Below are positions 1-8,540 of a stretch of DNA of 64,000 bases, piece after piece. The DNA comes from Streptomyces sp. NBC_00258 (GTDB taxonomy: Bacteria; Actinomycetota; Actinomycetes; Streptomycetales; Streptomycetaceae), in the NCBI RefSeq assembly GCF_036182465.1, contig NZ_CP108081.1, positions 10,912,001 through 10,976,000 of the forward strand, written 5' to 3'. Within the stretch, counting starts at the first letter, position 1; every line of letters starts with the position of its first letter. Under the pieces are notes generated by a model. The model was given only the letters and a program-made list of their open reading frames with translations, was not told where the DNA came from and searched no databases. The translations under genes and the position numbers were made by a program.

Positions 1-1
1 C

Positions 2-202
2 TCGTACCTGACCATGACGGACCACATCGAACTCAGCCCCGACAACGGCTGGTTCATGCTCTCGCTGCCCGTCACCATCGTGCTGAGCGGCCTCGTCATG
101 GCGGCCGTCGCCAAGTACGCCCGCCGCTCGCCGTACTTCACCACCGGGCGCGGCACCGACGCCGACGCGCTCGCCCTCCCGATGGACCGCACCGCCGTCT
201 GA
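2..202 (+). CDS. C-terminal end of a membrane transport protein (partial)
   Basis: The reading frame is already open at base 2 and ends with TGA at 200-202, so only the last 66 or so residues are visible. One hydrophobic segment (WFMLSLPVTIVLSGLVMAAV) is followed by a basic stretch (KYARRSPYF) and a polar tail, which fits a final transmembrane helix and cytoplasmic C-terminus. The gene ends 27 bases before an amidohydrolase on the same strand, so the two may be co-transcribed, with this protein as a permease for the hydrolase's substrate. That is inference; the family cannot be set from this fragment. The ATG at 14 is probably internal. Confidence 0.5.
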   Translation, partial: SYLTMTDHIELSPDNGWFMLSLPVTIVLSGLVMAAVAKYARRSPYFTTGRGTDADALALPMDRTAV

Positions 203-229
203 CCCCCTCTCCTCTGGAGCGTTGAACCC

Positions 230-1888
230 ATGTCCCACCCCCAGGCCGCCGACCTCGTCCTCACCGGCGGACCCGTCCACACCGTCGACGCCGCGCGCAG
301 CCGGGCCACCGCCGTGGCCGTGCGCGGCGGGCGGATCGTCGCCGTCGGCCACGACGAGGTCCACGAGCTGATCGGCACCGGTACCGAGGTCGTCGACCTC
401 GCCGGACGGCTGCTGCTGCCCGGCTTCCAGGACGCCCACGTCCACCCCCAGGGCGCGGGCACCGAACTGGGCCTGTGCCACCTGAACGACACCGTCGACC
501 CGCAGGAGTATCTGCGCCGGGTGAAGGCCTACGCCGACGAGCATCCGGACGCCGAGTGGATCACCGGGGGCGGCTGGTCCATGGAGGCCTTCCCCGGCGG
601 CACGCCCACCGCCGCCCTGCTCGACACGGTCGTCCCCGACCGGCCGGTGTTCCTGCCCAACCGCGACCACCACGGCGCCTGGGTCAACTCCCGTGCCCTG
701 GAACGGGCCGGCATCGACGCCCGCACCCCCGACCCGGCCGACGGTCGCATCGAGCGGGACGCCGACGGCAACCCCACCGGCATGCTCCAGGAAGGCGCGG
801 CCCACCTGGTGTCCCGCCTGATGCCCGACCGCACGCCCGAGGAGCAACTCGCCGCGCTGCTGCGGGCCCAGTCGGTGCTGCACTCGTACGGGGTCACCGC
901 CTGGCAGGACGCCATCGTCGGAGAGTTCGCCAACATGACCGATCCCACGCCCGCCTATCACGAGGCAGTCGACCGCGGCCTGCTCACCGCACGGGTCGTC
1001 GGCGCGCTGTGGTGGGACCGGAGCCGGGGCGGAGAACAGATTCCCGAACTCGCAGCCCGCAGGGAGGAGTCGAGCCGGGGCCGGTTCCGGGCCACCAGCG
1101 TGAAGGTCATGCAGGACGGCATCGCCGAGAACCACACGGCCGCCCTGCTGGGCCCGTATCTCACCGGCTGCGGCTGTGCCTCCGACAACTCCGGCATCAG
1201 CTTCGTCGAACCGGACGAGCTGACGAAGTACGTCACCGAACTCGACGCGCTCGGCTTCCAGGTCCACTTCCACGCGCTCGGCGACCGCGCGGTGCGTGAG
1301 GCGCTGGACGCCGTGGAGGCGGCCCGCGCGGCCAACGGATGGCGCGACACCCGCCACCACCTCGCCCACCTCCAGGTGGTCCACCCGGAGGACATACCCC
1401 GCTTCCGCGCACTGGGCGCGACCGCCAACCTCCAGGCGTTGTGGGCCGCCCACGAACCGCAGATGGACGAGCTCACCATCCCGTTCCTCGGCCCCGAACG
1501 GGCCGCCTGGCAGTACCCGTTCGGCGACCTCCTGCGTGCCGGAACCACCCTCGCCGCCGGTAGCGACTGGCCGGTCAGCAGCCCCGACCCCCTGGCGGCC
1601 CTCCACGTCGCCGTCAACCGTGTCGCCCCCGACGCGCCCGAGGGCACCCCTGCCTTCCTGCCGGACCAGAAGATCGACCTCGGCGCCGCCGTCGCCGCCT
1701 ACACCGCGGGCAGCGCCCACGCCAACCACCTCGACGACACCACCGGCAGTATCACCGTCGGCAGACTCGCCGACCTCGTGATCCTGGACCGCGACCCCTT
1801 CGCCGGACCGCCGGAGGAGATCGCCGCCACGCGGGTGCTCCAGACGTTCGTCGACGGCCAACGGGTGTACGCGGCAACCGACGCATGA
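230..1888 (+). CDS. YtcJ-like metal-dependent amidohydrolase
   Basis: A 552-residue cytoplasmic amidohydrolase of the YtcJ-like branch. The N-terminal beta-sandwich leads into the metal motif DAHVHP. A Lys in SVKVMQDG, the histidines in HFHALGDR and HLAHLQ, and the Asp in GSDWPVSS follow in the expected order for a TIM-barrel amidohydrolase. The C-terminus returns to the sandwich with the typical sequence VGRLADLVILDRDPF. Enzymes of this group hydrolyse C-N bonds in diverse small molecules; the substrate cannot be read from sequence. ATG is preceded by CTGGAGCG. The gene follows a membrane protein end on the same strand, suggesting uptake and hydrolysis of one compound. Confidence 0.88.
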   Translation: MSHPQAADLVLTGGPVHTVDAARSRATAVAVRGGRIVAVGHDEVHELIGTGTEVVDLAGRLLLPGFQDAHVHPQGAGTELGLCHLNDTVDPQEYLRRVKAYADEHPDAEWITGGGWSMEAFPGGTPTAALLDTVVPDRPVFLPNRDHHGAWVNSRALERAGIDARTPDPADGRIERDADGNPTGMLQEGAAHLVSRLMPDRTPEEQLAALLRAQSVLHSYGVTAWQDAIVGEFANMTDPTPAYHEAVDRGLLTARVVGALWWDRSRGGEQIPELAARREESSRGRFRATSVKVMQDGIAENHTAALLGPYLTGCGCASDNSGISFVEPDELTKYVTELDALGFQVHFHALGDRAVREALDAVEAARAANGWRDTRHHLAHLQVVHPEDIPRFRALGATANLQALWAAHEPQMDELTIPFLGPERAAWQYPFGDLLRAGTTLAAGSDWPVSSPDPLAALHVAVNRVAPDAPEGTPAFLPDQKIDLGAAVAAYTAGSAHANHLDDTTGSITVGRLADLVILDRDPFAGPPEEIAATRVLQTFVDGQRVYAATDA

Positions 1889-1897
1889 CAGACCGGA

Positions 1898-2443
1898 CTA
1901 GAGCCCCTCGGACGACTGCCAGTCCGAGGCCAGCAGGCCGAACAGCAGGTCGTCCGTCCACTCGTCCTTGATCCAACTGGCCTGGCGGAGAAGGCCCTCC
2001 TGGAGAAAGCCGACCCGTCGCAGCAGCCGGGCCGAGCGGTCGTTGCGCGCGTCGCACTCGGCGGAGACCCGGTGCAGCCCTCGGCGTTCGAAGAGATCGC
2101 CGAGGACAGCTCGTACGGCCTCCGTGGCGTAGCCGTGCCCCTGCCGGTCGCCGGCCAGGGTGAAGCCGAGCTCCGCCTGCATGCGGTTCTCGTGCAGGCA
2201 GACCCCGATGTCCCCCACCAGACAGCGGTCGGCCTTGAGCTCGATCGCGTACTGGAACCATCCCGGTTCCTCGGGAGACCCCGTGGCCAGCCCTCGCACC
2301 ATCCTGACCGCCGAGTCCAGCGGAACCGGTGCCGTCCAGCCCTGGTAACGGGCCACCAGCGGATCGGACCGGTACGCGGCCAGCGGCGCCGCGTCCTCGG
2401 CACGGAACCGGCGCAGTACGAGCCTGGGGGTCTCCAGCAGCAT
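1898..2443 (-). CDS. GNAT family N-acetyltransferase (RimJ/RimL-like)
   Basis: A 181-residue single-domain acetyltransferase. It opens with the RimJ-type start LETPRLVLRRFRAEDAAPL. The acetyl-CoA binding region lies near residues 95-105 (DRQGHGYATEAV) and is followed by HRVSAECDARNDRSARLLRRVGF, the usual motif B of the family. Family members acetylate protein N-termini, antibiotics or small amines; no substrate is indicated. The gene converges on the amidohydrolase with about 9 bases between stops, so the two are not one operon. Confidence 0.88.
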   Translation of the reverse strand: MLLETPRLVLRRFRAEDAAPLAAYRSDPLVARYQGWTAPVPLDSAVRMVRGLATGSPEEPGWFQYAIELKADRCLVGDIGVCLHENRMQAELGFTLAGDRQGHGYATEAVRAVLGDLFERRGLHRVSAECDARNDRSARLLRRVGFLQEGLLRQASWIKDEWTDDLLFGLLASDWQSSEGL

Positions 2444-2520
2444 GGCCCGATCGTCCCACGACCGCGATACGCACTCGGTTCCGCGGCGCCCGGGACGTCG
2501 GGCCGTGAACGGCCGGGGAA

Positions 2521-5325
2521 TCAGGACACGTACGAGGCGTTCTGCGCCGTGGTCACCACCTTCTGGCCGTCGGCCTGGCCGAGAAGGCCCGCCGACACCC
2601 AGGAGTTCACCGTGCTCTGCACGCGCGAGACCAGGGCGGCCTTGGTGCCGAAGGGGGCGCCTGCCCAGATCTCGTCCAGGAACGTGGTGCCGTCGGCCCT
2701 GGCCGGGTTGGTGACACCGGAGTCGGTCGTGCCGAAGACCACCTTGGGCTCGGAGCGCCTGAAATAGGCGTGGGTCGGGTCCTCGGTGCCCTCGGAGAAC
2801 GGGGCGAACTCCGTGCCGTTCAGCGTGTAGTGGAGCGGCTTGCCGGACACGGGGGAGAGGCTCGGCAGCAGGTCGCCGGAGAGCGCGGCGTTGCGGTAGA
2901 GCCCGAACTGCAGGTAGCTCGTACCGGCGTTGTGGGCGACCAGGTTGACCGGGCCGTAGAACAGGGTCTGCAGCCCCGAGTCGTCGAGGGCCTTCTCGGC
3001 CCGGGCCCGGAAGGGGATGGCGACCTTCACGACGTCACCGCTGCGCCAGGTCCGTGAGACGGCGAAGTAGCTACCGGCGACCGGAGTCCCGCTCACCGCG
3101 CTGCCGTTGACCGTCACCCGGAAGCCGCTCGTCGCCCAGGACGGCACGCGCAGCCGCAGCTCGAAAGCCGCGCTGCTGCCGCCGAAGGTGAGGGTGGAAC
3201 CCTGCTCCCTCGGGTAGTCCGTGGTCTGCGTGACCGTGACGCCCTTCTCGGACCAGGTCAGGGTGGTCGGGCTGTAGAGGTTGACGTACAGCGCGCTCCC
3301 GTCGGCCTTCTTGAAGTACACCGAGTCCTGGTACTTGGTGGCGCTCTCCATGCCCGTGCCCTCGCAGCAGGTGGTGCCCTGCTTGGGGGTGTAGTCCCGG
3401 ACATGACCGGGCGTCAGGCCTATGAAGTAGGTGACGAGCGGCTTCTCGGCGTCGGCCTTGTCCTGCTTGGAGCCGAGGACCTGGTTGTAGAGGGCCCGCT
3501 CGTAGTAGTCCATGTACTTCGGGTCCTGCTCGTGGAAGAACAGCATCCGGCTGAGCTTGAGCAGGTTGTACGCACAGCACGACTCGGCGGTGGTGTCGCT
3601 GATCGTCCCCGCGATGACACCGCGCGCCTTCCAGAACTCGGCCGTGCTGGTCCCGCCGATGCCGTACATGCGGTGGGGCACGACCATGCCCCAGAAGTTC
3701 TTCGCCGCGGTGAGGTACCGGGTCTCGCCCGTCGCGTCGTACAGCCGGATCAGGCCGGTGAAGATGGGGATGTGCTGGTTGGCGTGCAGTCCGTCGAGCG
3801 TGTCGGTGTTCGCGGCGCAGGCGTCGATGAGCTGGTCGAGGTCGAACAGCCTGGCCAGCGCGAGATGGTCGGCCTTGCCGGTGATCGTGTACAGGTCGAC
3901 GATCGTCTCGACGATGCCGCCGAACTCCCCGCTGGAGAAGATGCCCCACATCCGCTGCAGGGTGGCTTCGGGCAGCTTGGACAGCCGGGAGTACATCCAG
4001 TCGCACATCCCGGACGCGAGGTCGAGCGCCCGCGCGTCGTCCGTGGCGAGGTACGCGTCCAGCAGGCCCTTGAGGATCTTGTGCGCGGTGTAGTAGGGCG
4101 CCCACACCTTGGTGTAGTCCGGGCTGGTCCGCGACTCCAGGTCGATGAACTGCGTCTCCGGATAGGCGGCGAGGAACCCGGCGTGGCTCGGCCCGCCCCA
4201 GGTCCGGCGCAGGGCGGCGGTCAGCCCACGGCCCGAGGCGTCGGCGAAGGTGCCGCCCGTGGTCTCGTCGAAGGTGTACGAGGCCAGGGTGCCGCGGCCC
4301 GCAGAGGAGGCGGCGGCGCGATTGCTCTGCAGCGACGTGATCTCGGCCGCGGTCAGCGCCCGTGACCAGACGTTGAACTCGTCGTAGACGCCCGCGAACA
4401 CCGGGTCGTCGAAGTTCGAGCGGCCGAGCCAGTTGTTCGTGAGGGCGCCCAGGGACGACGGGTTGAGCGTCATCGACGTGTTCTGGGCGACGGAGGTGCC
4501 GTTGACGTAGAGGGTGCCGGTGGAGCCGGAGATCGTCACGGCCAGGTGGCTCCACTGGTTCAGCGGCAGCGCGGCGGTGCCGTTGAGTGCCTGTTCGCCG
4601 CCGGGCCCGTTGGTCGTGATGGCGAAGCGCGGTACGCCGCTCGCGTTGCGGGCGGCCAGATACATGTACCGGGTGTTGTTGTTGCCGAAGTCGAAGACCC
4701 GGGTCCAGTTGGCGTCGTGGGTGGGCTTCACCCACGCCGACAGGGTGATCGTCGCGGAGCTGTCGAGCACGGCGGCCGGCAGGTTGACGTACTGGTAGGA
4801 GCCGCGCACGTTCTCGGCGGCGGTGCCGAACTTCCCGGTGACGCTGAGCACCGCCGGGTCCTTGCGCAGGGCCGCGCGCACGTCGGTGAGAGCGCCGATC
4901 ATGGTGCGGATCTTCTCGGCGTAGGCCTGGTCGCCGGTGCTCGCGTACGCCTGGGACAGCATGGTCAGGAAGTGCCCGGTGTAGTGGCCGCGGAGATTGC
5001 CGTTGGCCTCACCGTCCAGGCCCTCCCAGCCACCGGGGGCGACCGCGCCGCCGGTGGAGAGCCCGGCGTTGGCGCGGAACACCTGGAGCAGCCGGTTCAC
5101 GTCGTAACCGCGGCCGTGGTCGAGCATCAGCTGGCGCTTGGCGGCGAAGACGCCCTGGCCGATCTTCACGTCCTTGAGCTCGAACGGCCGGAGCGTCCAG
5201 GAGGAGGGCGCGGGCAGCGTGGCCGCCGCGGCCGAACCGCCTCCTGCGGCATACGAGAACGCCGGGGTCGCCGTGGCGAACAGTGCGGCCTGGAGGAGTC
5301 TCCGTCTGGGGATGGCGGGGGCCAT
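2521..5325 (-). CDS. Secreted GH127 beta-L-arabinofuranosidase with inserted LamG domain
   Basis: A 934-residue secreted protein. ATG at 5325 is chosen because a Tat signal follows at once (MAPAIPRRRLLQ, then a hydrophobic stretch to AAAATLPAP) and GAGGA lies just upstream; a longer frame adds 42 residues without signal character. The core matches the GH127 (formerly DUF1680) family, which removes terminal beta-L-arabinofuranose using a zinc-held cysteine nucleophile. Glu581-x-Cys583 and the pair Cys653-Cys654 match the spacing of the known Glu-x-Cys and Cys-Cys metal site. A LamG/concanavalin-like domain (about residues 160-370, with SAWVKPTHDANWTRVFDFG and YDEFNVWSRALTAAEI) is inserted between the first and later parts of the catalytic domain. 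The gene is divergent from a GH27 alpha-galactosidase, suggesting joint attack on plant arabinose/galactose glycans. Confidence 0.87.
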   Translation of the reverse strand: MAPAIPRRRLLQAALFATATPAFSYAAGGGSAAAATLPAPSSWTLRPFELKDVKIGQGVFAAKRQLMLDHGRGYDVNRLLQVFRANAGLSTGGAVAPGGWEGLDGEANGNLRGHYTGHFLTMLSQAYASTGDQAYAEKIRTMIGALTDVRAALRKDPAVLSVTGKFGTAAENVRGSYQYVNLPAAVLDSSATITLSAWVKPTHDANWTRVFDFGNNNTRYMYLAARNASGVPRFAITTNGPGGEQALNGTAALPLNQWSHLAVTISGSTGTLYVNGTSVAQNTSMTLNPSSLGALTNNWLGRSNFDDPVFAGVYDEFNVWSRALTAAEITSLQSNRAAASSAGRGTLASYTFDETTGGTFADASGRGLTAALRRTWGGPSHAGFLAAYPETQFIDLESRTSPDYTKVWAPYYTAHKILKGLLDAYLATDDARALDLASGMCDWMYSRLSKLPEATLQRMWGIFSSGEFGGIVETIVDLYTITGKADHLALARLFDLDQLIDACAANTDTLDGLHANQHIPIFTGLIRLYDATGETRYLTAAKNFWGMVVPHRMYGIGGTSTAEFWKARGVIAGTISDTTAESCCAYNLLKLSRMLFFHEQDPKYMDYYERALYNQVLGSKQDKADAEKPLVTYFIGLTPGHVRDYTPKQGTTCCEGTGMESATKYQDSVYFKKADGSALYVNLYSPTTLTWSEKGVTVTQTTDYPREQGSTLTFGGSSAAFELRLRVPSWATSGFRVTVNGSAVSGTPVAGSYFAVSRTWRSGDVVKVAIPFRARAEKALDDSGLQTLFYGPVNLVAHNAGTSYLQFGLYRNAALSGDLLPSLSPVSGKPLHYTLNGTEFAPFSEGTEDPTHAYFRRSEPKVVFGTTDSGVTNPARADGTTFLDEIWAGAPFGTKAALVSRVQSTVNSWVSAGLLGQADGQKVVTTAQNASYVS

Positions 5326-5677
5326 TCGTTCCTCGTCTCTGCGCGGGGGTCGGGACCGGGCGACGGGTGTGCGGAGGTCCGAGATGTTCGAAATACCGTA
5401 CGGTGTGCGGAAGTTCGACCAAAACATAGATTTGGGGTGGGTGCACGTCAACGCTTCCGGCGCGTTCGGCTCCGGTTAATTTCACGCGAGGGTGCCTGTC
5501 GCGGCTGTAGCCCCCCGAGTCGTGTGCGGCTGGTGGAAATCCAGTGGTGACGATCCGTTGACTTCCGTGTGGTGCGGGCCTAGCTTCGGCGTCCCATCGG
5601 TTCGACAACCCGTGCAATGTTCGATATGTCGACCGTTCGTGTGTGCTGGGTTGCCGCGCCCCCGGAAGGAACCCCCC
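5326..5677. promoter_or_regulatory. Divergent promoter region between GH127 and GH27 genes
   Basis: This 352-base gap holds no gene. Motifs visible in it are ATGTTCGA at 5384-5391 and at 5617-5624, GTTCGA at 5413-5418, and the perfect palindrome ACCGTACGGT at 5395-5404. The two ATGTTCGA copies sit about 60 bases before each divergent start, a usual place for an operator. A related sequence, TCGAACAT, lies upstream of the GH62 gene near 60.7 kb. The regulator is unknown; binding is inferred only from recurrence and position. Confidence 0.4.
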
Positions 5678-7780
5678 ATGCCTCTTCACCGGTTCGCCCC
5701 CCGTGCAAGACGTCTGTGCAGAGCTGTCGTTGTCCGTGCCGCCGTTCTCGCCCTGGCCGCCGGTGCCCTGGTCGGTCTCCAGGAGCAGGGAGCCGTCGAC
5801 CTCGATCGGGCGCAGCCGGTCGCGGTGACGTCGAATCAGATTCCGGTGCCGACGGCGCCGATGGGCTGGGCCTCCTGGAACACCTTCGCCGCCAGGATCG
5901 ACTACAACGTCATCAAGACGCAGGTCGACGCGTTCGTCGCGGCAGGCCTGCCGGCGGCCGGCTACAAGTACATCAACCTCGACGAGGGCTGGTGGCAGGG
6001 CACCCGCGACAGCGCGGGCAACATCACGATCGACGAGTCCGAGTGGCCCGGCGGCATGACCGCCATCGCCGACTACATCCACAGCAAGGGCCTCAAGGCC
6101 GGCATCTACACCGACGCGGGCAGGGACGGCTGCGGCTACTACTTCCCGACCGGCCGTCCCGCCGCCCCGGGCAGTGGCAGCGAGGGCCACTACGAGCAGG
6201 ACATGCTCCAGTTCTCGAAGTGGGGCTTCGACTACGTCAAGGTCGACTGGTGCGGCGGCGACGTCGAGGGCCTCGACGCCAGGACCACGTACCAGGCCAT
6301 CAGCGACGCTGCCGCGAAGGCGACGGCCGCCACCGGACGCCCGCTGACCCTGTCGGTCTGCAACTGGGGCAAGCAGAACCCGTGGAACTGGGGCGCCGGC
6401 ATGGCCGCCCTGTGGCGGACCAACACGGACATCATCTTCCACGGCAACTCGCCGTCGTGGGACAGCATGCTGACCAACTTCGACACCAACGTGCACCCCG
6501 CTGCCCAGCACACCGGGTACTACAACGACCCCGACATGCTGATGGTCGGCATGGACGGCTTCACCGCCGCCCAGAACCGCAGCCACATGAACCTCTGGGC
6601 CGTCTCCGGGGCGCCGCTCCTCGCCGGCAACAACCTGGCGACGATGAGCACCGAATCGGCGAACATCCTGAAGAACCCCGAGGTCATCGCGGTCGACCAG
6701 GACCCGCGCGGCCTCCAGGGCGTCAAGGTCGCCGAGGACACCTCAGGGCTGCAGGTGTACGGCAAGGTCCTGTCCGGCACCGGCAAGCGGGCCGTCGTCC
6801 TGCTCAACCGCACCTCCAGCGCGCAGAACATGACCGTCCGCTGGTCGGACCTGGGCCTGACCAACGTGTCCGCGACGGTCCGCAATCTCTGGACGCGCGC
6901 GAACGTGGGCAGTTTCGGCACGAGTTACACGGTCAACGTCCCCGCCAAGGACTCGGTGATGCTCACGGTCACCGGTGCCACGGAGGCGGCGAGCACCACG
7001 TACGAGGCCGAGGCCTCCGGCAACACCAAGGGCGGCTCCGCGGCCGACGCCACCTGCGTCAACTGCTCCGGCGGCACCAAGGTGGGCGGCGTCGGCAACG
7101 GCGCGGCCAACACCCTGCGGTTCAACGCCGTTTCGGCGGCCGACACGGGCACCAAGGTCGTCGACATCGCCTACACCAACGGCGACAGCGCGGCCCGTAC
7201 GGCGGTCCTCCAGGTCAACGGGCAGACGGCCACCAAGGTCTCCTTTCCGCCGACCGGCTCCTGGACCACGCCCGGCACCGTCTCGGTCGAGGCGTCCCTG
7301 GCCAAGGGCTCGGCGAACACCCTGACGTTCTCCAACGCCTCCGCCTGGACGCCCGATCTGGACGCGATCGAGGTACGGCCGCTGCCCGGCACCAACGGCA
7401 CGCAGTTCACGGGGCAGCAGTCCAGTCGCTGCCTCGACGTCGACAGCAACACCATCACCAACGGCACCCAGGCGCAGCTGTGGGACTGCGCGGGCGGCGT
7501 CAACCAGTCCTGGACGTACACCGCGCGCAAGGAACTCGTGGTCTACGGCAACAAGTGCCTCGACGCCTACCAGGCGGGGACCACCAACGGCACGAAGGTC
7601 GTCATCTGGGACTGCAACGGCGGCAACAACCAGAAGTGGAACGTGAACGCCGACGGGACGGTGACCAATGTGAATGCCGGGCTGTGCCTCGATGCGTACA
7701 ACGCGGCCACTGCCAACGGTACGAAGGTTGTCCTTTGGGCGTGTGGTGGGGGCGCGAATCAGAAGTGGACGCGCCAGTAG
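5678..7780 (+). CDS. Secreted GH27 alpha-galactosidase with CBM35-like and ricin B (CBM13) domains
   Basis: A 700-residue secreted enzyme. The start at 5678 follows GGAAGGA and gives a signal peptide (basic N-terminus, then VVVRAAVLALAAGALVG). The GH27 barrel begins at MGWASWNTF (residues 62-70). The nucleophile is Asp190 in YVKVDWCGGD and the acid/base is Asp286 in YYNDPDMLMVG, both at the normal positions. A beta-sandwich follows, then a CBM35-like module (about 445-570, starting TTYEAEASGNTKGG), then a ricin-type lectin with repeated QxW-like motifs to the end (about 572-700). It releases terminal alpha-galactose from plant or fungal galactosides outside the cell. The divergent GH127 neighbour suggests a shared inducer. 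Confidence 0.93.
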   Translation: MPLHRFAPRARRLCRAVVVRAAVLALAAGALVGLQEQGAVDLDRAQPVAVTSNQIPVPTAPMGWASWNTFAARIDYNVIKTQVDAFVAAGLPAAGYKYINLDEGWWQGTRDSAGNITIDESEWPGGMTAIADYIHSKGLKAGIYTDAGRDGCGYYFPTGRPAAPGSGSEGHYEQDMLQFSKWGFDYVKVDWCGGDVEGLDARTTYQAISDAAAKATAATGRPLTLSVCNWGKQNPWNWGAGMAALWRTNTDIIFHGNSPSWDSMLTNFDTNVHPAAQHTGYYNDPDMLMVGMDGFTAAQNRSHMNLWAVSGAPLLAGNNLATMSTESANILKNPEVIAVDQDPRGLQGVKVAEDTSGLQVYGKVLSGTGKRAVVLLNRTSSAQNMTVRWSDLGLTNVSATVRNLWTRANVGSFGTSYTVNVPAKDSVMLTVTGATEAASTTYEAEASGNTKGGSAADATCVNCSGGTKVGGVGNGAANTLRFNAVSAADTGTKVVDIAYTNGDSAARTAVLQVNGQTATKVSFPPTGSWTTPGTVSVEASLAKGSANTLTFSNASAWTPDLDAIEVRPLPGTNGTQFTGQQSSRCLDVDSNTITNGTQAQLWDCAGGVNQSWTYTARKELVVYGNKCLDAYQAGTTNGTKVVIWDCNGGNNQKWNVNADGTVTNVNAGLCLDAYNAATANGTKVVLWACGGGANQKWTRQ

Positions 7781-7830
7781 TGCGGTAGCGCCCCGCTGGA
7801 AGGGTGGTTATTCGTCCGCGGCCCGGTGGG

Positions 7831-7867
7831 GGCCGGTCGCGCAGTTCCCCGCGCCCCTTGAGGGGCG
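7831..7867. repeat. Dispersed streptomycete repeat, copy 1
   Basis: The sequence begins GGCCGGTCGCGCAGTTCCCC and ends in a CGCCCC/GGGGCG hairpin. It recurs almost exactly at 43079-43114. It lies between the convergent ends of the GH27 gene and the OhrR-like gene, so the hairpin may act as a terminator for both. Copies are common in intergenic DNA of Streptomyces from general experience; the count in this genome cannot be seen here. Confidence 0.7.
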
Positions 7868-7886
7868 GGTCTGTGGGGCCGTGTCC

Positions 7887-8396
7887 TTACCGGGTTACGT
7901 TTGTCGTCAGTAGGCGTAGCAACTGCTTGGCCGTGGCGTCCTGTTCGGGGGTCAGGCCCATGGCGTCGCCGATGGCGAGGGGGACGGTGCCCGCCCGTTC
8001 CCTGAGCCGGGCTCCGGCGTCGGTGAGGCGGAGGGCGACGGAACGCTCGTCCTCCGCCCGGCGCTCGCGCCGCAGCAGGCCGTTCGCCTCCAGGCGCTTG
8101 AGGAGCGGGGAGAGGGTACTGGACTCCAGCTGGAGCGCGTTGCCCAGGTCCCGTACGGAGATCTGGTCCTGCTCCCACAGCACGAGCATGACCAGGTACT
8201 GCGGATAAGTCAGTCCGAGTTCGTCCAGCAGGGGCCGGTAGCGGGCGGTGACCGCGCGTGAAGCCGCGTAGAGGGCGAAGCAGAGCTGGTCGTCCAGGAG
8301 CAGGGAACCCTCTTGGGTCGGTTCGGTCCCGGCTGTGCCCACGGTGTCGCTCCCTGATTCAGTGCCTGCTCCGGTGCGCCGCACGGCGATCTCCAC
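7887..8396 (-). CDS. MarR family regulator, OhrR-like peroxide sensor
   Basis: A 169-residue winged-helix regulator. Residues 35-50 (LDDQLCFALYAASRAV) carry the N-terminal cysteine in the LCFxLY context typical of OhrR, which senses organic hydroperoxides through that Cys. The DNA-binding segment is SVRDLGNALQLESSTLSPLLKRLEANGLLRRERRAEDERSV in outline. About 33 extra N-terminal residues are polar, so the true start may be an internal GTG. The gene is divergent from an alpha/beta hydrolase with a 144-base gap, the usual layout for a MarR repressor and its target. No ohr gene lies next to it, so the regulated function may be the esterase; this is inference. Confidence 0.82.
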   Translation of the reverse strand: MEIAVRRTGAGTESGSDTVGTAGTEPTQEGSLLLDDQLCFALYAASRAVTARYRPLLDELGLTYPQYLVMLVLWEQDQISVRDLGNALQLESSTLSPLLKRLEANGLLRRERRAEDERSVALRLTDAGARLRERAGTVPLAIGDAMGLTPEQDATAKQLLRLLTTNVTR

Positions 8397-8438
8397 TCTA
8401 CCGTTCGAGTCTCCTCGATTCTATCGGACCCTAATAAG

Positions 8439-8459
8439 TTGCGCACGACTGAATTGCGC
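8439..8459. promoter_or_regulatory. Possible operator (TTGCGC direct repeats) in divergent promoter
   Basis: TTGCGC occurs at 8439-8444 and again at 8454-8459, 15 bases apart, in the gap between the OhrR-like gene and the esterase gene. Position and spacing suit a MarR-type operator, but the arms are direct rather than inverted and the match to known OhrR sites is poor. Confidence 0.25.
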
Positions 8460-8540
8460 GCTACTTTCGTGCTGTGCCGCCGCTCCGGCGAAAGACCGTC
8501 GACGGAGCCCGCCCACGGCACCGGATCCGAGGAGATCGCC

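Noticed and set aside
6515..6520. GGGTAC as a SigB-type promoter
   Set aside because: It lies inside the GH27 coding region, where such a 6-mer is expected by chance.
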